Below are positions 12,646-23,050 of a DNA stretch of 61,747 nucleotides, one piece after another. Source of the stretch: Hofstenia miamia (Eukaryota; Xenacoelomorpha; Acoela; Hofsteniidae); NCBI GenBank assembly GCA_900660155.1, contig CABFPE010000199.1:739579-801325 (forward strand). Direction: 5' to 3'. A program made the position numbers and the translations under genes. The notes beneath the pieces are model-generated. The model was not told where the DNA came from. It saw only the letters and a program-made list of their open reading frames with translations, and searched no databases. Numbering within the stretch: the stretch's first letter is position 1; each line of letters starts with the position of its first letter.

Positions 12646-12680
<35 letters not shown>
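12550..12680. repeat. Array of TTACAAAnCACCAATATATG units
   Basis: Four related units at about 12,558, 12,575, 12,605 and 12,635 share the pattern (T)TACA(A/T)AnCACCA followed by an ATAT run. The last unit leads into an AT microsatellite. They resemble the units at 11,641-11,740 with CACC in place of GACG. The intervening 11,947-12,549 is AT-rich, contains one N at 12,225 and shows no gene. Confidence 0.6.
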
Positions 12681-12684
<4 letters not shown>

Positions 12685-12926
12685 TGTGTGTTCTCAACTT
12701 CATCATAGGCGCAATATTTGCGAAGATATGAACTGTTTGGATTAGTAGGTATCCTTAACACTCTTAAAGGCACCTAGAAAAAAATACGCCAAGAGCATCT
12801 TGGGGTATTTTTGAACCCACGCTATTTTTAGCAGATATTATCCAAAACATATCCATTAACCAATTAGAAATCGAAAACAACAATTTTATCGATAATATTC
12901 ATATTGAACAGTTAGGACATTTGACA

Positions 12927-13770
12927 AAAAATGAAACATAAGCGTTACATACAAAAGCGTGACAGTTGTTGCAATGGTTGGATACGTTTGTGTCGTCACC
13001 TCACCTCGACTACACTCAATGCACCTTCCGCGCTTACCTTCACTTGCTGGAACAACAGCCGGTATGAGCTTTCATATCCGATAACCTTTACCATCGCTGC
13101 CACAATTGATGCTGTTCGTGCTTGCTGAAATGTCAGCCTCCGTTTTATGTGATCGCGAACTAGCAGTTTTGCCAAGTCTTTCAAGAAATGCGAGCGGCGA
13201 TATGGGGAACAATATGTCTGAGGGTAACGTTTTCGATATATAGCATAGGCATTATAAGCCCGCGTATCAATCTTATGGTAAAACCATTGGATGCCGCTTT
13301 GTGGCCCTTTTTAACGCTGTATTCCCTTAGAAGCTTGTCGAGAATATCGACACCATATTTTGAGTGGTTATAATAATCAATTATTTCTGGCTTACGTTCT
13401 TCGTTATCATCAATAACGTCATTCCTATATAAAGTTGATAGCAAAATATTAGATTTATCGTGCTTTTGTTCGTAAGAGACCATGGTTTTGTTTTCTGTGA
13501 ACCCAAAAAGTGAGGTAAAAACAGCACGATTTCGATCAGGCAAAAACTCTAGCGGAATTTCCGGTTTTGATTTACGCATTGTTCCTAACAATGGTAATTT
13601 TTCTTTCATAAGGACGTCAGCCAAAACTTTATAGCATATTTTCCTGGTTTAGAAGGCATTTAAGTATGATAAGTACAGTTACCGCGAAAGGTCACCAACT
13701 GTTCATCTACTACGACAGATTCGGATACCAAATGATTATCAGTACACTTCACAAACATTTGAAAAAGTGA
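12927..13770 (-). pseudogene. piggyBac transposase, C-terminal part
   Basis: Reading down from 13,770, translated blocks run in piggyBac order. They are VVVDEQLVTFRG, then KPGKYAIKFW, then after a jump ADVLMKEKLPLLGTMRKSK, EIPLEFLP, a VSYEQK segment, YGVDILDKL, RRSHFLKDLAKLLV, and a degenerate Cys-rich end (HCNNCHAFVC). In the family the first two catalytic Asp residues lie between the KPGKY block and the GTMRK block; that stretch is deleted here, so only the third (in YGVDILDKL) remains. A stop precedes MPSKPGKY and the Cys-rich end needs a frame change. The protein is dead, but family membership is firm. Confidence 0.88.
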
Positions 13771-13773
13771 TAA

Positions 13774-14679
13774 TCAATCTTCCTCTGCACTCCTATTTAT
13801 AGACTGAAATGCTGTTTGGAGTGCAGAGGAAATATTACATACACTAAAGTACAAAACATAATCATAATAAACACCACGAGAAGGATTGTCTGCTTTATTT
13901 TGCTCTGATGGTACCCATCTGACTTCGGGATTTTTGAGCCCGTTGCAGGCCGGCGCTATGTGTGGTAAATCCAAAGACGTTATTCTGTATTTCTTAGCTG
14001 ATTCATATATAGGCATGGAGTCCGTAAAAATAATTGTATCGAAAGTGGCTTCGACCAAAGCAACATAGAACATTATTAATTCTTTTTGAAATATGTGTAA
14101 TTCCGTAACTTTTCCTGATAACTTAAACATAATACTTGCCTTTTGTTCCTCGGTTTCAATGTAAATTTCTCCAAGAGCATCACTTGAATCTGAGTAAATA
14201 ATCGTAGTATATAATTTTTGTGGGTTATTCCAGTACAAACATTTTGGTGATAATAAATAAAAAGGTTGGATTACTAATAAGTTGTAAATTTCTTTTTCTT
14301 GTGAGTCCAAAACGAGTTGTTTAACGATACCCCAAGGTCCTACTAAGGGCCACGAATGGCATATGTGCCCTAACCATATTTGCCTCTTCTTGATCGATAA
14401 TGTTCGTGGTACCGTCGTAATAAGCTGCTCTAGTATCAATCTTTTTTCCTTAGTAAAAGTTATAAATGAACTTAGTAGATTTATAGAAAAAGCGAGCGCT
14501 TCAAAAATGCTACAAGGCTTTAGATCACTTTTATTTTCTTGGAATCGAATCCCTAATTTCTTTAATTTCTCGATGTGTGCCATAATAATTTCCAAATGTT
14601 CTGGTGCAAATATTAAAACAAGGTTGTCTATGTGAGACCAACGACTGTGCAAACATCCTTGATAGTGCGGACTAGGCAA
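13774..14679 (-). pseudogene. RT palm end, connection and RNase H
   Basis: This 301-residue frame begins near the RT catalytic box, which reads HIDN where active enzymes have Y-x-D-D, so the second Asp is replaced by Asn. Downstream is a connection region, then RNase H with all four acidic positions recognisable: Asp in YSDSSDALGE, Glu in FQKELIMFY, Asp in FTDSMP and Asp in NKADNPSRG. The last motif, with WVPSEQN before it, is reminiscent of hepadna-type RNase H and of BEL-type ends more than of Ty3-type ADALSR. A frameshift joins it to the preceding RT part at about 14,630-14,680. Function: copying element RNA to DNA, now lost. Confidence 0.75.
13780..13831. repeat. 14-bp perfect hairpin at retroelement 3' end
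   Basis: TTCCTCTGCACTCC (13,780-13,793) is perfectly complementary to GGAGTGCAGAGGAA (13,818-13,831) with a 24-base loop. It lies across the stop of the RNase H frame, at the junction with the piggyBac host sequence. Confidence 0.85.
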
Positions 14680-14947
14680 TTAGTAAACATCTGACATAAA
14701 TATGGTGCAATGCTAGTCCCCATGGCTAACTTACAAAACCGAAAACGCTGTCCTAGTGGATCCAGAAAAACTGTTTTGAATCGTTTGTGTTGTGGTAGAG
14801 ATATATGGTAAAGAGCACTCTTAAGGTCTAATTGTACCGCCACATCAGTGATTTTTGGTTCCTTAAACAAAATTGCCTTTGCAAACGAGGGTAAGTAAAA
14901 TTTCGGTGCTTTGCATAGCGGTGTAAGCGGCCGTAATCAATCACTAG
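14628..14947 (-). pseudogene. RT fingers/palm part
   Basis: Contains motif A (DLKSALYHISL) and motif B (MGTSIAPYL) of reverse transcriptase. It is preceded in another frame (14,870-14,947) by a LVIDYGRLH block, the usual R-x-V-x-D-Y motif of the fingers. A TGA falls at the position of the conserved Arg just before LVIDY, and a one-base frameshift separates the fingers block from motif A. The breaks show decay, since the downstream protein cannot be made from one frame. Confidence 0.75.
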
Positions 14948-15780
14948 TCAGAGTTTATCTCTGCTTTTCGGTACGCCAAAAATTTCAAATTGAAAAATGC
15001 TACGTGATGAAGGTTCTATAATTTTTGCTGCCATAAGGGCGTCTACTGAATCAAAGGAGTAAGGTTTCTTTCGAACGTAAAGCTTCAATTTTTCTAGCGC
15101 AATATAAGGATTTCGCAAAAAACTAAATCTTTTCGGAACATGTAAGGTAGAGAAGAAATCGTCCCAATCTATATTTATCTCTGGAAATTCGTAATGCGGA
15201 ATTGAATTAGGATCGAGTGTAGTAGTCAAAGAGCTTAATTGTTGAAATTCCCAATCGAATTGCGGAAATTCTTCCTCAAAACTATCACAAACATTACTGG
15301 CATTATTGCCATCCTCCTGGTCATTTTCCATTTCATTATTATCATTAGATTCATCAAAAACATTAAACTTCCTAAGGAAATCCCTGATACGTAAATTTAT
15401 GAGTGATTCGGGTAAGTCAGCAATATTAGAGTAATAATGTAAGAATTTCTGTTGCACAGAGTCTGGCAGGTTCGCCGCTAAGTTAGTCATTCGAAGTAGC
15501 ATTGACAAATTTATAAGTTCGCCTTCTATTAAATTAGATCGAGAGAGTTCCTCTTGTAACAAATTTTCGATATCATGTACAGGCGATAAGGTAATATCAT
15601 TAAAAACTGTAGGGCAATTTTGCGTACTATCCAAAATAGAATTAAATTCGTGGGAAAAACTTTGTATATGTAATGTAGATAAAGAAGTACTAAGCGTTAC
15701 CGTATCATCCAATTCAATAGTAGAACACGAGCCGAAGAGTAAGTGGAACAAGTTGTCGTCTTCTTCTGCCCACATGTCAT
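14948..15780 (-). pseudogene. Acidic N-terminal region of the pol frame
   Basis: This frame is open to 16,096, but the part specific to the retroelement starts near MWAEEDDN at about 15,770. It is rich in Asp, Glu, Asn and Ser (for example NDNNEMENDQEDGNN) and ends with AAKIIEPSS and FGVPKSRDKL. The I-x-x-S and V-P-K blocks usually open an RT domain. I find no protease motif (D-[ST]-G in a hydrophobic setting). Role of the acidic spacer is unknown. Confidence 0.55.
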
Positions 15781-15990
15781 GTACAGGTGTCGAGATAGTT
15801 GGAAGGAGGGTTTGGCTGGGCTGGAGTAAATGAGCGTTGATTTCCCCATGGTCTGCGTCCTCGATAACTGTTGTAGTTAGGACCGTAGTTGTTGCGCCAT
15901 TGCTGCTGTCCACGATTATTGAAACGTCGTTGTGGCTGCGGTCCTCCGTCGATTCCCAGGTCAAGTAATTCGAGATTTCTGACAGTTCGT
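15777..15990 (-). pseudogene. Basic, RNA-binding-like region (Gag-like)
   Basis: The frame ending at 15,777 carries RRFNNRGQQQWRNNYG, NYNSYRGRRPWGNQRSF and a Pro-rich end. The Arg/Gly/Gln/Asn-rich composition resembles nucleocapsid-like tails of retroelement Gag proteins. No CCHC zinc knuckle is present. It overlaps the pol frame in a different phase, which would fit programmed frameshifting or simply decay. Gag-like function is inferred from composition and position alone. Confidence 0.4.
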
Positions 15991-15999
15991 TTAGTGGAG

Positions 16000-16581
16000 T
16001 CCCATCCGTAGTAGGCTGCTGATAACAAGGTTCGTATCTGCTTGAACCGTCTGCATGACATTGGTGCTCAAAAAAGTGGAAGTCCATATTCACCATCCAT
16101 AAATTCGTCTATTTTTACGCGTTTTGTCCGTGTCACTCCAGCAGCAATTAGCAAACCAATATAAGCCGTAAGGGTGTATATATAAATTATCCGCCACTCG
16201 TCAAACAAAATTTGACCTCTATTGTTTGTTCGAAGCAATGCCTCAGTAATAATTTCATCAGTAAAAAAGTGTCTGAAGGCTTCAAGAGCAGTATTGAAAA
16301 AACGTTATCAGGTACACGAGATACATTGCTTGTGCATAATATATTATGAGAAGTTGTCCTTCCTGAAGAAGGTGGACATCGCTCTGACCACGCCACAACC
16401 ATGTTCCATCCTTTGAAACAAACGAATTCTCATTATTCTCCTGATCAACACTTCGAATGCTATGTTCACCTTCAGAAATATCAGTAGCATCATTTTCATC
16501 TGTATCTATATTATCACTTTCAGAATCGCTTATATATGACACTTCATTATTGTCATCTAATTCTACCATAAATATGTTCAC
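16000..16581 (-). pseudogene. piggyBac transposase, N-terminal part
   Basis: The frame starting at 16,581 has an acidic leader (SDSESDNIDTDENDATD) and a DGTWLW block. It then shifts frame to continue with a PPSSGRTTSHNIL stretch, then LRTNNRG, WRIIYIYTLTAYIGLLI and finally GEYGLPLF, a stop, and MSCRRFKQIRTLL. These are the standard N-terminal blocks of piggyBac transposases (acidic leader, then the T-N/E-x-x-A-x-x-G-x-x-I-x-x-G helix pair, then M-s-x-x-R-F). At least two frameshifts and one TGA break it. The sequence then passes into the nested retroelement. Confidence 0.8.
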
Positions 16582-16881
16582 TAATTCTTGAGCTGCAAAA
16601 TTAGCAGCCGTAAAAAATATTAATTCAATTTTAAGGAAAATGTGCTAAATAGACATTATAGGGTAAATGACACCTTGGGGTCTTTTTTGACCCCAGATCA
16701 AAACTGGTTGCCCAGTTCGAAAAATATACATATAACAGCAAGACGCCACAACAAGAATTTCGTATTATAGACGTTTTTACTAAAAGTAATTAAATGTGAC
16801 ACTGACGCGCTTGTGAAGGAACGAATACTGCAGGAAATGAAACAGTGGGGTCAAAAAACCAAGCTGCCGTTCGAGTGTTAA

Positions 16882-17810
16882 ACAATATTTGTCCCAAATA
16901 TGTTGAATTAGCCCCAGCCCGTGACCTCTTCAATGTCACGCAATATCGCTTATTTACAGTTCAGTTTTGATAAAACCACAATATTCAAGTAGCTCAACAA
17001 TTAGCGTTTCTGTAGTTTGACAAATATAATTTTATTTTTCAAATGTCAGTAGCTCTTGCATTCAATTCAATGGCAAAGGAGTTTCTCTTTTCTAACATTA
17101 TTATTCTTCTTAAGACACATGATTGCACTGAAATTTATCGCTGCCAGTTTTATTCAATTGGATGATGACCGAAAATTAACTGACTGTTCGTCAACTAAAG
17201 AATCTGTTTTATAGAAATGTTCATTCCAATTATTGCATAAACGACAATAATTTCAATCACCAGACATTATTGTAATATGTTGAACTGAAAATATATTGTT
17301 TCATAAATACTTTTGCAATCTTGAATTCAAATTCAGCTATGATTTTGTAATGAAATAGATTAAAGCTTGTTGCTATCTTCTTGTACAAACATTTGTGCAT
17401 ATTTTCTCATTTGTTTTTCAGTCTAGTCACGAAGTATCGCTTTCCCTCAGTATCGTAATTCATAGTAATTTGTAATAAAGAAATACTTTCTAAAGTGGAG
17501 AATGAGTTTGATTGATTGTTAATTGCATAAAATATTAGCATCAACAACTTCGTTTTAAGTTTAATGTGTTATTTGTCGCGTGTGAAGTGAATTTAATTTC
17601 ATTCCCTGAAGGTGCTTGTAAGCTGAAACTATGAAAGTTTATAGAAATATTAATCTAACTGTACTAAAAGAGTGATAATTCGACAACGAAAGGGCAATTG
17701 GAATTATTCAATTTGAAACGTGATTTGTGTATAGTTAGTCGACTATTTTTCACTGACAGAGTTTGATTATTTAATCCTTCTTGTTATTTAAATAAAGCTT
17801 CTTGTTTCAC
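16882..17810. other. AT-rich noncoding stretch
   Basis: No gene, repeat with ends or structured RNA was recognised between the piggyBac end and the CpG-rich island. Confidence 0.45.
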
Positions 17811-17811
17811 T

Positions 17812-18185
17812 GCGGGCCATGCTCTGTTTTCATTGCTGCGTGAACCATTCAACAATTGGCTGTGGGAATGGGGAAGCCCGTCGGGATACAATGGGGAGTG
17901 TTATCACGTACTATTTACGAGGCGTTGTAATTAGGCATTTGTTATTAGTTGCGCACGGCGGACAATGACGCCTTGTGTCACAGAGCGCTGTCAAAACATG
18001 GCTGCTCGGCGGCCAAGCGCCACAATTCCCTCTTCTCTGTAGCATGTCTGGCAAGCAGCACGTATCGCGTTGGCCTCCGGATTACAGAAGAGGCAAGCAG
18101 AAAGAGAGCGATTATTTTGAGAACGACAATTGGGATTATAGCCCCATAGCGTAGTATGCATCAACTCAACTAAGTTACGTACCTC
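17812..18185 (+). promoter_or_regulatory. CpG-rich island upstream of first Dvl exon
   Basis: CpG dinucleotides are frequent here (GCGCACGGCGG, CTCGGCGGCCAAGCGCC, CACGTATCGCGTTGG), against a background nearly free of CpG. In many invertebrates CpG-poor methylated DNA surrounds CpG-rich promoters, so this could be a promoter or first exon. It lies directly before the exon at 18,207. A small + strand frame (18,044-18,154) runs from ATG for 36 codons with a coding-like composition, ending YFENDNWDYSPIA. No protein family was recognised on either strand. Confidence 0.35.
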
Positions 18186-18206
18186 AATTAATATTTATCA
18201 TTTTAG

Positions 18207-18271
18207 CCGTCCTCTCCAACATCCCGATGATTTGTCCACCGAAAGCGAATCTATCGTCTGCAATAGAAGAG
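18207..18271 (+). CDS. DVL: Dishevelled exon, DIX-PDZ linker
   Basis: Acceptor TTTTAG precedes and donor GGTACAC follows. Read with two bases from an upstream exon, it encodes RPLQHPDDLSTESESIVCNR plus Arg. The HP-x-x-D-x-x-T-E-S-E-S-x-V pattern matches the linker that follows the DIX domain in Dvl proteins (D-x-E-T-E-S-V-V-S in vertebrates). One leftover base joins exactly to the next exon. The upstream exons coding the DIX polymerisation domain were not found in the window. This is the first recognised exon of the gene, not a proven first exon. Confidence 0.75.
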
Positions 18272-18722
18272 GTACACTTTTTCGTTTTATGATATTTCCA
18301 GCTTTTTTTAACAATTATTTCAACAGTTGAATTTAGTTAGAGCCTTGCTTCTACATTACGTTTTTTCTACCCCCTATTCAGAGTTTAAATCAATTAATCG
18401 TCAAGCATTTTATGAAATTCAATTTATCCTTTAGTCTTAGACACAACATCTCGTGCAAATTTCAGATTATGGCGTCGATAACTTTCCCTACATTTTTAAT
18501 CAATGCAACCAAAAATCTCTAGATATCAATTTTAAAATGTTTTTATTGTAATTGAAAAATAGATTGCACTTTTTTGCTTAATTTATTTTATTTCACGTTG
18601 CAATGAATTATTTAATTGACATAGTTCAATCCTTTCCTACATTCAAAGTATTAGAATGTTAATTTTCATAGCAGTTGATATAATGTAATGAAATGTTAAT
18701 TATGTTAAGTTTACCTAACTAC

Positions 18723-19206
18723 TAGTGCTCGGCGGTTTCCGAAAAAAATAAGCACAGTTTAAGTTTTGTAGCAAATTACTATTGTTTGAACATATGTTTT
18801 CATAGCACGAAATTCAGTTGTTAAGAGTCAGAGCAAATTTATTGCGCATTATATGTATACAAGATCTACAAACTAACACATGACAAAAGAAAATAAACAT
18901 GAACAAATAACTACAAGTTAATATGTACAATATATAATAATATAATCAATGTTTGAGTGGATGTTTGTGTAGGTGCTCAATGTTGGATGTATGTTTCAAA
19001 TGCGTGAAGTGTATTACCGTCCCCTAATGTGTACTGTTTTATTAGAAACGAAATTATGCTTCAACTGGACAAGCATTTCTGGCGACTGTGTCCTTTCTTT
19101 GAATTAACAATATAGACAACTGCTTCTTCTGAAAACCAACAACTCGTTTTTCATTATTTTTCCTCGAATCGGTGCAGGTTTTTTTTCGGTATACCGCCGA
19201 GCACTA
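18723..19206. mobile_element. Non-autonomous hAT element (484 bp)
   Basis: Ends TAGTGCTCGGCGGT and its complement ACCGCCGAGCACTA carry further matching CCGAAAAAAA on the inner side. A perfect 8-bp target duplication CTAACTAC lies at 18,715-18,722 and 19,207-19,214, diagnostic of hAT insertion. No open frame inside. It lies in the intron between the exons at 18,207 and 20,435. Confidence 0.92.
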
Positions 19207-19534
19207 CTAACTACTGACTGAATTTGTGCATGTCGCACATAAATTCCTAATTTGGTTCCTGGTATCTTTCCAGTTGTTTGTTCGAATTATGCTGTGATCT
19301 AATGCGTTAGAATTTTCCATCGAATTCTGAATTTATGAGTTTTGAGTTGTCTTAACTCTAACCCTATTTCTGCTAGGATTTTTTCAATATCTGTGATGGT
19401 TTCCCAAATAATTTTCATATGCTTATAAGTTAAGCACTAATGAATATATTTAAAGTTTGGAAGCGTTACAAGATAGAGAACGGTCTACTTTTTCCTTTTC
19501 GACTTAAATTCTCTACCTGGTTCTGTCCCATCCA

Positions 19535-19890
19535 GGCGCGCCGTGCACAAAGTCACAGGGGGGGGGGGGGGNGGGGGGGGGCGTGCAAAAATAAGTTTCA
19601 ACACATTTTCATAATTACGTGAACGGGTCCAACCACCTAGATGTGCCCATTCGAATATGTCCTAACAGGCTTGGATAAAATTCTTCAAAAATGTGGACAA
19701 ATCGCTTTGTTACTTAAAAGGAACATTATTAGAAATGGGGTTAAAAACAGTGTTGATGCAAAAACATGACTTACTTGAAGATTAGCTCCAAAAAATGATA
19801 ATTTCGTGTTGCCATCAGGAAAACGCGCAACTCTAGAGGATGTGTAAAAACCAGTGGCACGTTTAGGATGTTTAAAACGGGGGGGGGCTG
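19535..19890. repeat. Poly-G bearing repeat ends
   Basis: CCAGGCGCGCCGTGCAC is followed by a run of more than twenty Gs broken by one N (19,572). A GCACGTTTAGG patch with eight Gs lies near 19,858-19,885. Similar GC-rich, G-run ends mark hAT-type MITEs elsewhere in this window (33,744-34,028), but no matching target duplication was found here. Confidence 0.4.
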
Positions 19891-20434
19891 ACACCCATTT
19901 TTACAAAAAAAACATGTAAAAAAGTTTTGTGAACAAAAGTAAGCTTACACAAAATGCAATCGTCTGTTTTCAGAAGCAAATCGATTGATAACATACAAAA
20001 TGAATATTTTTAAATTCCCATCAGCATGTAGATTGAAAATAGAATTTCATTAATGGGGAATTTCTAGTGTAAAGCGAAAATTGTCACATAACTAAATTTA
20101 TTGTGTGAATAGTTACTTTAAATATGCACAATGATAGCATTTTCGATGTACTTCTTTGCTTCATTCTTGTATGTTAATATAACTGAAGATTACCGAATAT
20201 GCAGTCAATCTATGATTTATTTCGGATTTGATTTTTTTTCTAAATAATGTCTCAATTGAAGCGGCTGCGCTGATATCGTAATTAATTAGTTCTGGTGTCT
20301 GAAATTGACTTTTGCGCTTATTAAATCATCCATTGTCGATTCAAATTCCTTATAGTCACATCAGTGACTAGATCGAAATTTTATATAGCAAATCCAAACT
20401 GCACTGCTTTGGAAATTTATTCGCAATGATTTAG

Positions 20435-20567
20435 GGAGAATGAATGGTCATTCATTTTTACCTGGATATCGTGGAGGTCCGCCTGACAGAGGCTATGAAA
20501 GTTCTACAACTATGATGTCATCTGAATTCGACACTACTAGCTTCTTCGAGACGGATGATGATAGTCG
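20435..20567 (+). CDS. DVL: Dishevelled exon, Ser-rich linker
   Basis: Acceptor TTTAG precedes and donor GTATGA follows. It encodes RMNGHSFLPGYRGGPPDRG, then YESSTTMMSSEFDTTSFFET and DDDSR. This matches the conserved Dvl linker (Y-[ED]-S-S-[ST]-T-[LM]-M-[ST]-S-E-[LF]-[DE]-[TS]-T-S-F-F-[DE]). In known Dvl proteins this segment precedes the basic region and is a target of casein kinase phosphorylation. The exon starts with two bases completing a Gly codon from 18,271 and leaves two bases for the next exon. The large intron that follows is about 16 kb. Confidence 0.93.
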
Positions 20568-20907
20568 GTATGATATTTTCATTTTTATTACCTTTCACGC
20601 GCGGGGGCATTCAGGTTTTTTTCCTAAATATTTAAAAGACGATTATTTTTTTGCAAGTTGCTGTACGAAATCTAATCCCATCTTGCTGAAAATGCAGCGA
20701 TTTATGAGGTTCCCCAAAAAAACTTTAAGGTACAAATTGATATACATCAGAACTAGTCTTTTTAAAACGCCCCTTATTCAAAGAAAAGCAACAAAATTTG
20801 TAAAAAAAATTGTTTTTTAAGTCAGATATCTACATTGAAGAACCGCAATTTCATATGATGTTTGGATAGTTTTGAAAAAAGAGCGGCTACAACACCCCCC
20901 CCCCCCC

Positions 20908-21092
20908 NNNNNNNNNNNNNNNNNNNNNNNNNNNNNNNNNNNNNNNNNNNNNNNNNNNNNNNNNNNNNNNNNNNNNNNNNNNNNNNNNNNNNNNNNNNNN
21001 NNNNNNNNNNNNNNNNNNNNNNNNNNNNNNNNNNNNNNNNNNNNNNNNNNNNNNNNNNNNNNNNNNNNNNNNNNNNNNNNNNNNNNNNNNNN
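20908..21092. other. Assembly gap, 185 Ns
   Basis: Flanked on the left by a run of about 14 Cs and on the right by AACACCCCCCC. Homopolymer C tracts probably stopped sequencing. Confidence 0.95.
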
Positions 21093-23050
21093 AACACCCC
21101 CCCAACCGCGTCTTCCACTTTTGCCTAGAATTTTTGGTACGATTCCGATATATAGAAATTGACTATGAAATTTGTGGCTTGAAAATTGCAAATACAATAT
21201 TATTAATAATTATTTTATAGGGAGTTCTTATCTCATCATATATTTGTGTCTAACCATCATGTTATGATTTGGACAATAATGTATGACAATTTAAAATTTT
21301 GTGAATTTCTTATAATAGGTTTGAATAGAAGCGTGTGTCCTTAATTCTTTATATAAATTCTGTTATTAATGAATTTATTTATGACATTGAATTGTTCACG
21401 TCATCTTTTATAGTTATCTATAGTCAGTCACTGCTGAGGCAGTCACACAGCCGAATTTCGCATACATAATTTTGGCAGCAAATTACTGTGTGTGAACTAT
21501 TGTTAGCAGTGTTACTTCTTTCATACAACTTTTTGCATGACTGTAAATGTATAAATATAGTAATTTTTCTGAAATATATTTTCTGATGGAAAACTTGTTC
21601 TAATCAAATAGAACAATATTTGGTTTTTTTCCTCAATAATACATAATTTTGTCGGCTTTGCTATCACTTCCACGCTTCGTGGCCCCTAAATTTGGTTTTT
21701 TGCAATTGCTAAGCATCAATAATAAATTGCTTACAGCATTTATTTTTGCACGGAACAAGTTTAAATTAAAAAAATATAATAACTATTTTAATTTCAAAAT
21801 AAAAATATATTCTCCTCGTCACATATAATACTTTGGAGCTGTAGAAATTTGTAAAGGGTAGATAACTTAAAATTTTCATTGCTATATAATATATTGTCTG
21901 TTGAATCTAAGCTTCTCAATGAAACTTGTAGAATGGTAGCCCGGCGTTGACAGCTTATAGAGAATTAAATTACAATTTCTTCAAATAATGTTATAATTGT
22001 TTTCACTGTCACATTCGAATTTTTTAATTGTTTTTTAATATTTTCTTTGGAAAAATGTATGCATAGTTGAAATGGAATCGGTATGTTGAGGGAATTGTTT
22101 AGTATTCTATATATATTGTTACATTGTCTAAGTGCTCGTCGTTCGCCCTGTGGCAACCGATTCTGGTGAGAGTGTCTCAAATCGTCGCGTTATCTCGTGT
22201 TGTGAATAGTTTACGTATATTTATCTACCATCCAATTCCAGATCTATTGTTGCTTGTCCTTGGTTTCCAGTTGTCCCTTTATTTGTACGCATCTTTTGTT
22301 GAACAGATAACTACTTAGTTTAAATTATTAAACACTTGCTCTCAAAACTTAATGTTTTCATTTAATATGATTTTATATTCCCACTCTCCGCGCTCTGCTT
22401 GCTCGTATCGTGTAAAATTCCATATTTATCGAATACTGGTTTTAACTATAAACAAATGCTCATATTTAGAGTGCGGCCTTGAGAGAAGTATAAAATAATT
22501 GGTGTGCGCTTAACTGTCGTTATGTATTTTATTATTTTTCCAAATCGACTGGAAATGTTTTTTTCTTTCGCACTTGCTAGGTAATCAATTTTCTTTTCTC
22601 CATATCAAAGCAGCGCTAAACTACCAAATTTTGACATTAGATCAAAGCCTACTTGTGTTATCTCTCACTTTGCACTAGCATGATAAATTTTTTAACTTAC
22701 TTTTCATAAATATGCTGTTTATAAATTTCCTCGTTTTATAAAGCTCAAAATGCTGTTTACAAATTGTTATTGAGATCGAAGCCACTTCCACATTCATTTC
22801 AAATAGTTTAATTTATCATACCGCTATACAAAATTTTCCTAGTATTCATTAATTACACAAGGTTGTCATTTTTCTTATTTTATTAATACAGTACAACACA
22901 TATTACTAACTGTTGCTTAAAATGCCTTGAGATAAGCAATCGCAAAATTGCACAAATCAATAAAATGTTTTGATTTTTGAAATTTCTTGCGTTGAATTTA
23001 TTTTCCTGCTCGAATTCTGCAAGTATGTAGTACCAGTGTTAACATTTTTA

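Larger units (their letters stand above)
13774..15990 (-). mobile_element. Compact RT/RNase H retroelement in piggyBac
   Basis: About 2.2 kb of minus-strand coding relic splits the piggyBac transposase. Order along the element: a short Gln/Asn/Arg/Gly-rich basic region, an acidic region, reverse transcriptase, RNase H. Only this small set of domains is visible: no integrase, tyrosine recombinase, protease or long terminal repeat was recognised. The last 50 bases after the RNase H region form a 14-bp perfect hairpin. The exact right boundary is uncertain (about 15,960-16,010) because the piggyBac frame and the basic-region frame are the same. No target duplication was identified. Confidence 0.65.
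12755..16881 (-). mobile_element. piggyBac element with nested retroelement
   Basis: Both ends start with TTAACACTC read inward: the left continues TTAAAGGCACC, the right GAACGGCAGC. A subterminal CTTGGGGT-T5-GACCCC type palindrome lies inside each end (near 12,809 and 16,674). TTAA is the standard piggyBac target. Transposase pieces on the minus strand lie at about 16,000-16,581 (N-terminal) and 12,927-13,770 (C-terminal). The sequence between them is a separate reverse transcriptase element. The original piggyBac was therefore about 2 kb and was later invaded. Confidence 0.8.

Noticed and set aside
17949..18149. 66-codon + frame and an opposing hydrophobic frame in the CpG-rich island
   Set aside because: Overlapping open frames on both strands are expected in a GC-rich patch lacking stop codons; no family or splice support.
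20817..21197. Long frames across the N gap
   Set aside because: They consist mostly of unknown residues from Ns flanked by C or G homopolymers.
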